From: an uncultured Cycloclasticus sp.
GTDB taxonomy: Bacteria; Pseudomonadota; Gammaproteobacteria; Methylococcales; Cycloclasticaceae
Length of the DNA: 64,000 nucleotides
Direction of reading: 5' to 3'
Assembly: GCA_913060865.1 (NCBI GenBank)
Contig: CAJXTU010000001.1
Span: 1 to 64,000 of the forward strand
Numbering within the stretch: position 1 is the first letter of the stretch; every line of letters begins with the position of its first letter. The position numbers and the translations under genes are program-made. The notes under the pieces were generated by a model. It saw only the letters and a program-made list of their open reading frames with translations, was not told the DNA's origin and made no database searches. Shown piece by piece: positions 8,539-17,592 of the stretch.

Positions 8539-9972
8539 TTACTGATAATCTCGTAATTGGTCTACATCAAACATTGACTCATCAACAATCACATCTAAGT
8601 CTTCCCATGTCGCGCTCATATTCATGGTTGTCACACGTTGAGTAACATTGTTTCTAATTATAATTCCTCCCCAGTTCCCTTCACCTGTTGAAGGTTTCCA
8701 GTCACGTTTCTCATCATAACTTTTAAAGATATTTCCACGCGGATCCCACGTAATGTGTCGACGTGTATTGTAAAACTCTTTATCTACCCATGCGTGACGT
8801 TTAGAGTATTGATACTTACCTGATTTATCAATAATTTCAAGTTTCCATGTTGGGCGAAGTTCAACTTCCATATATTCTATGGCACATTTATCTTCTGTGA
8901 AAACCATTGAGTTATATGCATGTAATGAGGACACAGGCGATAAAATAAACTCTTCACCAATCAGGTTATAGTCAAATTTTTCAATATTAGTTTTCACCCA
9001 ATACGAACGCCAATCATCCCAGGACAGTTCTAATCCAGATGCCAATGGGTCTTCAGAGTCAGAACCTGTTAGCAAACGAGTTCTACGTAATGTAGGAATG
9101 AATACCTTAAAGTCATCTTCTTTACTTCCTGAAGCATAACGTTGACGTACACCTGCTAATCCACGTACATCATTCGGTTCAAAGAAAAATATTGCACCAC
9201 CTTCAACTAAATCTTCTTTACCAGGAATATCACCTAAGGGTGCAATCTCTGTTCTGTTATGAAAATGCCACCACCAAAGATCTGCTTTGTATTCTCGGTC
9301 AGGCTTGCCTTCTGAGGTACAAGAGTATAAATACACAGGACTAAACTCAAGTGTCTCGATAGCTACAGAGTTTGCGACCAAATTCCAATTTAGTTCTAAA
9401 CCATTTTTGGGGTTAATAAATGGAATTGATGAAGCACCTGCACCTGATAATAATGCATAGGAGCCATCGTCATAAACCATTTGACCATCTGCATCAAATT
9501 TAATATTTATATTTTTTTCTTTCAGTGCCTTGGTATTTTGCAAGTAACCATTGTGCATATAATACGTATTTGTTGGCACTATCTTCATTTTCTTGATGCC
9601 ACCCCACGTTCCACCAATCGCATCATAAAGTTCTTTTGTTAAGTATTTTTCTAACCAAGGGTAATTAGCCTTATTTTCACCTGTAATCACTAAGCCTGGT
9701 TTTAAGTCTTCAGGAAATGTTTCTTTATCCATTAGGTCATACGCATCATATCCACGTAGATCTTTCCACTCTTTAGCCATTTTAATTGATTTTGGATTTG
9801 AGATTAACTCAACCCATTTATCATAATCTGCATTTTTTTCTTCAGCAGCGAATGTTTTCCATGCATCTAATGCCCGATTAGTGTCTCCAGCAATTGCAGG
9901 GGCAGTAGAAACACCTAGTCCTAAAGCTACTGCAACAGCAGCTAACTTCATTTTTACCAACTTGTTGTACAT
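8539..9972 (-). CDS. DUF1329 periplasmic/outer-membrane-associated protein (paralogue 2)
   Basis: A 477-residue DUF1329 protein with a cleavable signal peptide (KLAAVAVALGLGVSTAPAIA). DUF1329 proteins are thought to have a LolA/LolB-like lipid-carrier fold and are commonly found next to DUF1302 and RND genes. Conserved stretches include WKDLRGYDAYDLMD, NTYYMHNGYL, LWWWHFHNRTE, FEPNDVRGLAGVRQRYAS, FIPTLRRTRLLTGSDSEDP and the end VDQLRDYQ. Two cysteines (CTSEGK and EDKCAIE) are shared with the neighbouring paralogue and could form a disulfide. A strong ribosome site (AAGGAG) precedes the ATG. It is the downstream copy of a tandem duplication and has terminators on both sides. A role carrying a hydrophobic compound between membranes is inferred from family and context. 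Confidence 0.9.
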   Translation of the reverse strand: MYNKLVKMKLAAVAVALGLGVSTAPAIAGDTNRALDAWKTFAAEEKNADYDKWVELISNPKSIKMAKEWKDLRGYDAYDLMDKETFPEDLKPGLVITGENKANYPWLEKYLTKELYDAIGGTWGGIKKMKIVPTNTYYMHNGYLQNTKALKEKNINIKFDADGQMVYDDGSYALLSGAGASSIPFINPKNGLELNWNLVANSVAIETLEFSPVYLYSCTSEGKPDREYKADLWWWHFHNRTEIAPLGDIPGKEDLVEGGAIFFFEPNDVRGLAGVRQRYASGSKEDDFKVFIPTLRRTRLLTGSDSEDPLASGLELSWDDWRSYWVKTNIEKFDYNLIGEEFILSPVSSLHAYNSMVFTEDKCAIEYMEVELRPTWKLEIIDKSGKYQYSKRHAWVDKEFYNTRRHITWDPRGNIFKSYDEKRDWKPSTGEGNWGGIIIRNNVTQRVTTMNMSATWEDLDVIVDESMFDVDQLRDYQ

Positions 9973-9995
9973 CTTTTCTCCTTCGAATATCTATT

Positions 9996-10024
9996 ATAAA
10001 AAAAGAGACGCAAAGCGCCTCTTT
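9996..10024 (-). terminator. Terminator between the two DUF1329 paralogues
   Basis: On the minus strand AAAGAGGCGC and GCGTCTCTTT pair (one G-U) around a 3-base loop and are followed by a T run. It sits between the stop at 10055 and the start at 9972, so the downstream copy is probably expressed partly by read-through or from its own promoter. Confidence 0.8.
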
Positions 10025-10054
10025 CGGGTATTACCTATTTTTCATTATACTACT

Positions 10055-11473
10055 TTATTTATAATCGCGTAATTGATCTATATCAAACAAATCTTCAGTC
10101 ACATTTTCACCCATCCCATCCCAGTCTGTAACCATTTCCATACTCGACACACGCTTCGTTGTTTCGTTAACCACCATTACAGTTTTAAATGACATATCAC
10201 CGACTGATGGCCTAAAGTCTCTTACGTCATCCCAGCTTCTAAATGGGTAACCACGTGGATCCCATGTCATAAAGTATTGACTGTAGTACATCTCTTTATC
10301 TATGTATGAACGGCGTTTAGAGTATTGGTATTTACCTGTCTTATCAATAATTTCTAATATCCAAACCGGCCTTAATTCAACCTCAGTCGATACTACATTA
10401 CACTTATCAGCAGTGAAGACTTGTGCGTTATAAGCATGCCCCACTTCAGGTGAAGCTAATATTAACCTTTCACCCACTAAGTTATATTCAAACTTACTAA
10501 CATCTGTTTTAACCCAATAAGAGCGCCAATCATCCCATGTTAGCTCTAAACCAGCGGCTAACGGATCTTGTGAATCAGACCCTGTCAGGATTCTAGTACG
10601 CCTTAGGCTAGGTATATAGACTTTAAAGTCATCTTCTTTATCAGCACTTGCATACCGTTGACGTACACCAGCGAAACCACGAATATCATTAGGTTCTAAG
10701 ATGAACAATGCCCCTCCTTCTATAAACTCCTCTTTACCATCAATATCACCAAATGGTGTTACATTCGTTCTATTGTGAAAGTGCCACCAATATATATCAG
10801 CCTTATATGACCTATCTATTACACCTTCCGCGGTGCACCCATTCATAGATATTGGGTTAAATGCCCCCGTATCTGAATTTGTTGAGTGAGCGACATAATC
10901 CCAATTAAGCTCAAGTCCATTTTTAGGGTGTAAAAAAGGAATAGCAGTTGTAGCTGGACCCTCTAGCAATGCCAGCTTACCATTTTCATAAACCAGCTCA
11001 CCTTTTTCATTCGCAATCACTTTAATATTTTTATCAATGAGTTCTTTAGTCCCTTTATAGTATCCATCATGCATGTAATAGGTATTCGTGGGTACGATGG
11101 TTATTTTACCAATGCCCCCCCAAGAACGTCCTATAGCATCGTATTGCTCTTTCGGTAAATAGTCTTTGAGCCAAGGGTAGTTTGCTTTATTGTCTTTAGT
11201 AAGAACCAAGCCTGGTTTTAATTCAGCCGGTAGTTCTGTTTTATCTATAATGTCATAGGCATCATACCCACGGAGTTCTTTCCATTTTTTAGCCTTTTCT
11301 ATTGCTGCAGGCTGTGAAATTAGGCTAACCCACTTATCATAATTAGGGTTATTTTGTTCTGCTGCAAAGCTTTTCCAAGCTTCTAGCGCCCTATTTGTAT
11401 CACCTATTACCGAGCCAGAAACTACCATTGCGGCAGCTAATGTTAGTGATGTCGTTATTTTTTTTACCACCAT
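10055..11473 (-). CDS. DUF1329 periplasmic/outer-membrane-associated protein (paralogue 1)
   Basis: A 472-residue paralogue of the protein encoded just downstream. It has a signal peptide (SLTLAAAMVVSGSVIG) and the same blocks: WKELRGYDAYDIID, NTYYMHDGYY, IYWWHFHNRTN, LEPNDIRGFAGVRQRYAS, YIPSLRRTRILTGSDSQDP and the end IDQLRDYK. Differences cluster in the middle and near the C terminus, where the partner ends in a GGIIIRNN-type strand and this one in FKTVMVVNE. Retention of two divergent copies suggests different ligands or a heteromeric carrier. The ribosome site AGGAGAG and the position after the DUF1302 gene make it part of the transport block, though a strong terminator at 11555-11590 separates them. 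Confidence 0.9.
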   Translation of the reverse strand: MVVKKITTSLTLAAAMVVSGSVIGDTNRALEAWKSFAAEQNNPNYDKWVSLISQPAAIEKAKKWKELRGYDAYDIIDKTELPAELKPGLVLTKDNKANYPWLKDYLPKEQYDAIGRSWGGIGKITIVPTNTYYMHDGYYKGTKELIDKNIKVIANEKGELVYENGKLALLEGPATTAIPFLHPKNGLELNWDYVAHSTNSDTGAFNPISMNGCTAEGVIDRSYKADIYWWHFHNRTNVTPFGDIDGKEEFIEGGALFILEPNDIRGFAGVRQRYASADKEDDFKVYIPSLRRTRILTGSDSQDPLAAGLELTWDDWRSYWVKTDVSKFEYNLVGERLILASPEVGHAYNAQVFTADKCNVVSTEVELRPVWILEIIDKTGKYQYSKRRSYIDKEMYYSQYFMTWDPRGYPFRSWDDVRDFRPSVGDMSFKTVMVVNETTKRVSSMEMVTDWDGMGENVTEDLFDIDQLRDYK

Positions 11474-11554
11474 ATCTCTCTCCTAGTTTAATTATTTTAT
11501 TTTCTTAATTCGATCGCTTTGCCTTTCTTTCTGAGTTTTAGTTTACTTTCTTTG

Positions 11555-11590
11555 TTTAAAATACCTGCCACCATTTTCTGGTGGCAGGTA
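11555..11590 (-). terminator. Strong terminator between the DUF1302 and DUF1329 genes
   Basis: Arms TACCTGCCACCA (11562-11573) and TGGTGGCAGGTA (11579-11590) form a perfect 12-bp stem with a 5-base loop. On the minus strand it is followed by TTTT before AAACAAAG. It lies 17 bases after the DUF1302 stop codon. Confidence 0.88.
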
Positions 11591-11607
11591 CTTGAACATT
11601 TAACGCT

Positions 11608-13569
11608 TTAGAACTGATATGTTAAAGACACTTCTACATAATCTGAGTTATTAAAGGTACCAATTGGTGCGCTTTCTTTTTCACCAGAGAAATGCATAAT
11701 CTCTACACGTGGGCGCCATGAGTCGCCAAAGTAGTTGAAGTCAATACGTTGACGATAAAAATCACCTGAACCTTGGAAGTCACGAATATATAAACCATCA
11801 AATACTAAACGCTGGTTATCTAACGGTGCATTCCAAGCAAAGGTTAGGAAGTTTTGATGATCTTGCACTTCAGTAAAGGCATATGGTGATTGCTGTAATA
11901 AGCCTTGATCTGAATTATGTGTGTAGATATCAAATAATTGCAAGCTAGTAAAAATAGACTTCGCTTGCGTGTCCCAACCCGGTACCCATAATGGGAAATC
12001 AAAACCAATCATCGTTGAAGTAATATCTTCCTTAACAATGTTACGACTTGCTTCTACCGCTAATGCACCAGAACCTGTTACTTCGCCTGCAAAACTGCCA
12101 TCAAATGGGCCAAAAACAGCCCCTGGATATACCACAGAACGGTTAAATGGGTGGTCAAACTCATGTGACATTTCTAAACGAACCGTTGGCGCAGAACCTT
12201 TACGACCAAATTTGACAAAATCACTTAGATCACGCGCAAAGGTAAAGCCCAACATTAATTGGCGGTAATCAAAATCAAGTTGAATCTCACCATTAATTGA
12301 GCAAGCCACGGTTCCAGGTGTAACTGTGTTGCCAAGAAACGGGTCATAACAGCCGGCTGCCCCCATATCTGCAGTTAAAAGAGCTAATGGACTAGGATTC
12401 GGAAGCACCCCTGTTTTAGCAAAATTATCAGCTGACCTTAACCAATCTAGATAACCACCTTGTCCATGTACGATAGCCTCGGTTGTTGGCGCATCAAAAG
12501 TAGGGAGTGTGAATGCTCCCGTGCCATTTGGATTGTTTGTTCCATTACCTATAATCAGTGTAGAACCCAGTAGCTTGGAGACGGGTAAATCTTGTTGGCC
12601 GTAAAATGCATTTAGCGTTGCAGAACCACCGAGTGTTTCAAATTTTAAACGCATAGACCATTCGGCATCCGTTAGACTTAAACGGTTAGGTTTATTGTCG
12701 TATAAGTTAAAGCCTAAACCGACTAAACCTGGGCCATTTTGCGTTGTGTCGTTTACATCAGCCCAATCTAAACCAAAAATACCACCTGAAGTATTATCAC
12801 CCGGTGTTGGGTTGTTAATAATAAAGTTAGATGTTTGAACTTCGGGTACAAAGTTAATTTCAAGTGATGGGTTTTTCATACCAATCGCTTTAAATGGCCC
12901 ATCTATACCCAATTTTCTAAAGTTAAAATCCGCTGAAATCATTAACGCGGGTAAGCGCAATTCGTCTGAATCTGTAAATGCAAAACGCTGACGTAAATCT
13001 TGTGCATGCAATACATCCATTAGACGTAAACCATCTGATTGACCCCAACCACGTTGGAAACGGCCTGCCTTGATAGAGAAACGACCTTTTTTATCACGGT
13101 ACTTAACTGAAAGTTCACGAATAACGTCTTCCCAGTCTTTTAACACCTCAAGCTCATCATCCATTTCTGCACAATATGAATTGCCTGTGCAATTACTTGA
13201 GTTCAGATTAAAGTTTGCATTTTGTTGGAAAGCTCCAATACCTGGAACTATGACTCCATTTACTTGGTCTGGCAAAGCTCCATTTGCTGAATCGTAGCTG
13301 GTGAATTGCGATGACATATCACCACGTAACCAGAAGTTAGCAATAAAACTCCACTGTCTATTAGGACGGTAGGTTGTTTTAGATTCTATGACCCAATTAG
13401 CTGGACCCGCTTTGTTGCCTTGATCAGGTAAATCATACAGGACCGACGCTCCCACTTTGATTCGGCCACTTTGGGTTAACCCCTTAATGCCTGTATCGAT
13501 AGCCATAGCCGGTGCCACAATGGACACACCCAGTATGGCGGCTAAGCTTATTTTTGTTATTTTCTTCAT
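11608..13569 (-). CDS. DUF1302 outer membrane protein
   Basis: A 653-residue protein with an N-terminal signal peptide (MKKITKISLAAILGVSIVAPAMA). The mature part is rich in alternating strands typical of an outer membrane barrel and ends in YVEVSLTYQF, the aromatic C-terminal signature of barrel proteins. DUF1302 members are usually encoded beside DUF1329 and RND/MMPL genes in degraders of lipids and hydrocarbons. Start support is a clear AAGGGG ribosome site. It is read in the same direction as the RND gene 111 bases upstream. It is probably the outer membrane channel or docking component of the system; no experimental function is known to me. Confidence 0.9.
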   Translation of the reverse strand: MKKITKISLAAILGVSIVAPAMAIDTGIKGLTQSGRIKVGASVLYDLPDQGNKAGPANWVIESKTTYRPNRQWSFIANFWLRGDMSSQFTSYDSANGALPDQVNGVIVPGIGAFQQNANFNLNSSNCTGNSYCAEMDDELEVLKDWEDVIRELSVKYRDKKGRFSIKAGRFQRGWGQSDGLRLMDVLHAQDLRQRFAFTDSDELRLPALMISADFNFRKLGIDGPFKAIGMKNPSLEINFVPEVQTSNFIINNPTPGDNTSGGIFGLDWADVNDTTQNGPGLVGLGFNLYDNKPNRLSLTDAEWSMRLKFETLGGSATLNAFYGQQDLPVSKLLGSTLIIGNGTNNPNGTGAFTLPTFDAPTTEAIVHGQGGYLDWLRSADNFAKTGVLPNPSPLALLTADMGAAGCYDPFLGNTVTPGTVACSINGEIQLDFDYRQLMLGFTFARDLSDFVKFGRKGSAPTVRLEMSHEFDHPFNRSVVYPGAVFGPFDGSFAGEVTGSGALAVEASRNIVKEDITSTMIGFDFPLWVPGWDTQAKSIFTSLQLFDIYTHNSDQGLLQQSPYAFTEVQDHQNFLTFAWNAPLDNQRLVFDGLYIRDFQGSGDFYRQRIDFNYFGDSWRPRVEIMHFSGEKESAPIGTFNNSDYVEVSLTYQF

Positions 13570-13622
13570 ATTTTCCCCTTACATTTATAGTAATACGCAT
13601 TTCTAACAGTTGTTTTATACGC

Positions 13623-13673
13623 TTGTTTATTTACATAAACAACATTTTTTTGCCTTTTTTACAACAATGTTGT
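13623..13673. repeat. Two short inverted repeats between RND and DUF1302 genes
   Basis: TTGTTTAT (13623-13630) pairs with ATAAACAA (13635-13642) around 4 bases. A second palindrome reads ACAACA-A-TGTTGT (13661-13673). Neither is followed by a T tract on the minus strand, so they are not classical terminators; the TTGT/ACAA theme suggests an operator or an mRNA-end hairpin. Confidence 0.45.
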
Positions 13674-13680
13674 TTTATTG

Positions 13681-16011
13681 CTACGCAACATCATCCTTTA
13701 TAGTAAACAACGCCTTAGGGTGAAATGCTGCAATCGCTGCCGGTACGAATAGCAATGAACCCAACATATTCATAAATAATACCAATGCTAATAACATGCC
13801 CATTTCTGCTTGAAAACGTAAAGGTGATGCTACTGCCCATGGTATTAGTGGCGCTATCATGGTGACCGCTGTAATAAAGATCGCATTACCAGATGTTAAG
13901 AAGGCGTGATGTATTGCTTCATGCACGTCTTTAACTTCCAGGTGCTTATATTCCTCTTTAATTCTATCGATCATATAGATACCGTAATCCACACCCAGAC
14001 CAACACCTAGCGCGGCAAGAGGAAGGGTACTTACGTTTAAACCCACTTCTTTCCATGCCATAAAGGCGTATGTTAATGAGTTAGCGGTAGCCAAACTAAA
14101 CAACAGAATCAAGCCCGTTGTTACTGAGCGATAGTACAAAACGATACAAAAGAAAATAACGAAGGCAATAGCCACCATTGTTTTAACATTTGATTTAACG
14201 ATTTCCTCATTTAGCGCTTCAACAATACCAACTTGCCCACCCATGTATAAGAAACTTGCCTCACTAACCACTTCTTTTTCATTGGCAAAGAAAGCATCTA
14301 GGTTATCTCTAAGCTTTTGAATTGTAGGACGACTATGATCTTCTAAAAAGAATGATATGTTGCCTATTTCCCACTCTTTATTAGTATAGGCGGCAAAATC
14401 ACCCGGTTCACCTCTTGAACGGAACATATAAATGTCAAAACCAACTTCTTCTTGTGTGTCCGGTATGATCGCGTAAGACGGATCCCCTTCAAATAACACT
14501 GAATTAATTAATTTAATGACCGGTACTAAGCTAATAGCTGGGCGAACTTCTGACATGTGCTCATACACATAGCGGTCCAGTGCTTCGGTTTGGTGGTATA
14601 CAGACGGATCTAACATTGTGTCCTTTTCACCTTCCACATAAACCTGCATTATATCGGTGCCTAAAAATGAGAATCGCGTATTAATTGACTCTACGTCTTT
14701 GTTAAAACGAGCCTCAGGCCACAAAATAGCACTACCTTTAGTATCTCCAACCGTTAAGTTTTGCGAATACCATGCACCCATTCCTAATAAGCTTGCCGTA
14801 ACTAAGACCATTGTCCACTTATGGTCTTCCATATTGATCACAGCGGCCCAAATTTTATTAAGTATCACAGACCCTGTTTTGTGTGACTTAGGTGGTTTAA
14901 TCAGACACATGACCGACGCTGCAAATATAAGCGCTGGCACAACTGATAATAACCAGAGACCACAAATAACCGCGAGTGACTCAATACTCGGTATCGCAAC
15001 TAGGCCTAAGACCCCAAAACCTGCCGCATCGGTAATAATCGCTGCCGTACTAGGCACTAATATTAGCGCCAAGCCGTTTTCGGTTACCTTTCGACAATCT
15101 GTTGGGCGAACCTCACATGCATCAATATTGTCCAATATTCGAGTGGTAAACTGTACCCCGTGTGACAATACGATCGCAAAAATAAACGCCGGTAATAAAA
15201 TAAGCAGCGGATCTAAGTTATAAGAAACCGCGCCCATTGCCCCTAAGCCCCATATAGTTGCAACTGTTGCTGTAAACATGGGAATAAATACACCGACCCA
15301 GGTTCTAAAGTACAAGAACAAAATAACTGCAATAATCAGTATGGATGCGGCTAATATATTAAAGACTGAGTCCAGCGACTGGTAGATATAACCCAACAAT
15401 ATAGGACGACCAACGAAGTTAATTTCTAGATCATCACCTTCATACTTTTCGCGTAGATCTAAGAAAAAGTTTAGTACTTCTAACTTATCAGCCTCATCTC
15501 TAAAATCAGCAATAACAATCGCCGAGGTCTCATCATTTGAAACTTGAAGCCCACGGTATTGTTTATTAACAAACTGACGCATACGCGTCATTTCTTTCTC
15601 GGTTTTAGGTAAATCTGGCCATAAAAGAGCATCAACACCTACCCGACCACCGCCGCCTGAAATAGCCTTTGTTTTTCTTAACACAAGCGACTGGCTCAAG
15701 TGACGATAAGTACTATTGTTATAGTAAACGTCTTCTGCAATTTGCTTGTATTTCGTTAAGTAATCTAGGTTATAAATATCCCCTTTCTTATTTTTTATCT
15801 CAATTAATGTGGTATTAGCACCACCAAATTGCTCACCAAACCTCAGAAATAATTCCACATTATTCGAGTTTGCCGGTAACATTTCTTCTAAAACCACATT
15901 CAATGATAAACCCTTATAGGCGTAATAACCTGGAATAACGGTTAATATCGCCAATATTGCTGTCACCAATACAGGTCTTCTTGCGATAAAGCTGGATAAT
16001 TTATTAATCAT
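13681..16011 (-). CDS. RND superfamily (MMPL/HpnN-like) transporter
   Basis: A 776-residue inner membrane protein with an N-terminal membrane segment, a large periplasmic loop, five more helices, a second periplasmic loop and six helices, the duplicated RND plan. Motifs include LGVGLGVDYGIYMIDRI in the second half and the matching FIFAIVLSHGVQFTTRI in the first, placing it with MMPL/HpnN-type lipid or sterol exporters rather than AcrB drug pumps. A longer frame reaches a TTG at 16026, but the ATG at 16011 has a good ribosome site (GGGGAGAAG) and overlaps the upstream stop by one base (TAATG), so I chose it. It is coupled to the YCF48-like gene. It likely moves a hydrophobic molecule across the envelope using the proton gradient. 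Confidence 0.92.
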   Translation of the reverse strand: MINKLSSFIARRPVLVTAILAILTVIPGYYAYKGLSLNVVLEEMLPANSNNVELFLRFGEQFGGANTTLIEIKNKKGDIYNLDYLTKYKQIAEDVYYNNSTYRHLSQSLVLRKTKAISGGGGRVGVDALLWPDLPKTEKEMTRMRQFVNKQYRGLQVSNDETSAIVIADFRDEADKLEVLNFFLDLREKYEGDDLEINFVGRPILLGYIYQSLDSVFNILAASILIIAVILFLYFRTWVGVFIPMFTATVATIWGLGAMGAVSYNLDPLLILLPAFIFAIVLSHGVQFTTRILDNIDACEVRPTDCRKVTENGLALILVPSTAAIITDAAGFGVLGLVAIPSIESLAVICGLWLLSVVPALIFAASVMCLIKPPKSHKTGSVILNKIWAAVINMEDHKWTMVLVTASLLGMGAWYSQNLTVGDTKGSAILWPEARFNKDVESINTRFSFLGTDIMQVYVEGEKDTMLDPSVYHQTEALDRYVYEHMSEVRPAISLVPVIKLINSVLFEGDPSYAIIPDTQEEVGFDIYMFRSRGEPGDFAAYTNKEWEIGNISFFLEDHSRPTIQKLRDNLDAFFANEKEVVSEASFLYMGGQVGIVEALNEEIVKSNVKTMVAIAFVIFFCIVLYYRSVTTGLILLFSLATANSLTYAFMAWKEVGLNVSTLPLAALGVGLGVDYGIYMIDRIKEEYKHLEVKDVHEAIHHAFLTSGNAIFITAVTMIAPLIPWAVASPLRFQAEMGMLLALVLFMNMLGSLLFVPAAIAAFHPKALFTIKDDVA

Positions 16012-17288
16012 TATTCTTCTCCCCAACGACTAGATATCAGCTTAATCGCTTCTGACCCAGCTACATTTAATTTTTGTCCAAAGGACATTTCACTCAAATT
16101 TCCATTTACGATCATGCCGCGCAGACCTGCTGCCCAAATAACGCCTGACTCAGTGACATCCACACCTCCTATCCAAACATAGGGCAAAGGGAAGCCATCT
16201 GCTGGCACTAAATTCGCTACTGTAAATACCGGTGCTTTAGCTGACTCTACAACCACCTCATCTGTGCTAGCAATGTCTCCAGGGCTTGCTGCCGCTTTAC
16301 TGCTTGATATTTTAAGCATAGCCGACGCCCCAACAACAACAACGTCATTAGTTGATGTACTAGACACATCATATAAGTGGTTGTTAATACCCGTATCTAT
16401 TGTTGTTATGTAATAGTTGATATCTGTTTCTGGCAGCGGCTCTACAACGGCAGGCACATAAGTTCGTTTTTTACGCGCTGCTATTTTTCTTGCTTTCGCT
16501 TCTTTTTTTGCTAACAGCTCTTGCTCAATGGTTTGTACTTCTGCCCATTGCTCATCTGTTGCTACAGCAATATGAACCGCGCCCCCATCTAAACCAACTG
16601 CAATAGCTCCATCTCCATATGACGCAACAGAGAGTAATGTCGCTTTGCTTGGGTTATAGCTCACTAACCACAGCTCACCTTTGTTTTCGGTATGCGCTAT
16701 CATGCCAAACTCACCGACTAGAATTGCACTGTTAGCATCTTTAGCAACTACACCATGTAGCCTTGGCAAATCACGACCATCAAAACCCGTTAAGGTTTGC
16801 TTATGCCAGTTTTTACCGCCATCTGACGTATGCCAAATGACCGCGCCATGCCCAACTGCCCAGCCATTATTTACATCTGCAAATGAAATATCTCTTAAAT
16901 AATTTCCTTTGTCTTGTTTCTGTATATCCCAAGTAATGCCGCCATCAGCGGTATGAAGAATTGACCCCCGATGACCAACTGCCCAACCATTATCAGCATC
17001 TACAAATGACATATGACGAATTAATTCATTGACGCCAATATAAATGGCACCCCAAGTTTCACCGCCATCTTCAGTTTTGAATACCGAGCCTGAATAGCCT
17101 GCTATAAAACCAACTTTATCGTTAACAAACTCAACTGCATATAAGTTATCTGGCCAAAATCTATGAAATTCACCCTCTTTATTTGCAACGCTCTCTACCG
17201 CTAGAGCAACACCGCTTACCAAGAACATCAAGGCTAGTACGCATAAAAAACGCACGCCTTGTTTTTGTTTAAAATTTATTAATTCCAC
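16011..17288 (-). CDS. YCF48/HCF136-like beta-propeller protein of the RND cassette
   Basis: A 425-residue exported protein starting on GTG (ribosome site AGGGG) with a signal or anchor helix (FLCVLALMFLVSGVALAVES). It carries BNR/YCF48 blades such as GYSGSVFKTEDGGETW, GHRGSILHTADGGITW and GHGAVIWHTSDGGKNW. Around residues 265-280 there is an unusual basic stretch (KKEAKARKIAARKKR) interrupting the propeller. YCF48-like proteins recur next to DUF1302/DUF1329/RND genes. The role is probably assembly or gating of the RND partner, inferred from context. It is the first gene of the minus-strand transport block. Confidence 0.88.
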   Translation of the reverse strand: MELINFKQKQGVRFLCVLALMFLVSGVALAVESVANKEGEFHRFWPDNLYAVEFVNDKVGFIAGYSGSVFKTEDGGETWGAIYIGVNELIRHMSFVDADNGWAVGHRGSILHTADGGITWDIQKQDKGNYLRDISFADVNNGWAVGHGAVIWHTSDGGKNWHKQTLTGFDGRDLPRLHGVVAKDANSAILVGEFGMIAHTENKGELWLVSYNPSKATLLSVASYGDGAIAVGLDGGAVHIAVATDEQWAEVQTIEQELLAKKEAKARKIAARKKRTYVPAVVEPLPETDINYYITTIDTGINNHLYDVSSTSTNDVVVVGASAMLKISSSKAAASPGDIASTDEVVVESAKAPVFTVANLVPADGFPLPYVWIGGVDVTESGVIWAAGLRGMIVNGNLSEMSFGQKLNVAGSEAIKLISSRWGEE

Positions 17289-17592
17289 TATTTCCCCTCT
17301 CAGATAACTCTATATTTATTGTCTTGTGAACAGTTTCCATTCTAACAAGCGTTCAAATTTATAATAATTTAACCCGCTCTGTCAATGATAATTTTTACCA
17401 TTCAACTTCCGCTTGTAAGAACCTTACCAACGACTAAAATAACCTTGGTAAGGCTTACGTCCAATCAGTATATAGTTGCTTTATGTTATTTTGCATCAAT
17501 TTTTTTATTAAATTCTTACTTTTCAAATAATGCTTTTACTTCAATCATAATTTTTGTTAGTTTCAAGGCCAGCCTTTATCTTTGGAATCATT
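17289..17592. promoter_or_regulatory. Divergent intergenic region with a long inverted repeat
   Basis: This 304-base region separates the transport block (minus) from a quinone oxidoreductase (plus). It contains GTAAG-aa-CCTTACCAA (17415-17430) and TTGGTAAGG-CTTAC (17445-17458), a 14-bp dyad with a 2-base bulge and a 14-base centre. Neither arm is followed by a T tract, and no gene ends here, so an operator for one or both divergent genes is more likely than a terminator. No other gene is seen. Confidence 0.5.

Noticed and set aside
14657-15223. A 188-codon plus-strand reading frame
   Set aside because: It lies wholly inside the RND transporter gene on the other strand, has no ribosome site and no recognisable domain.
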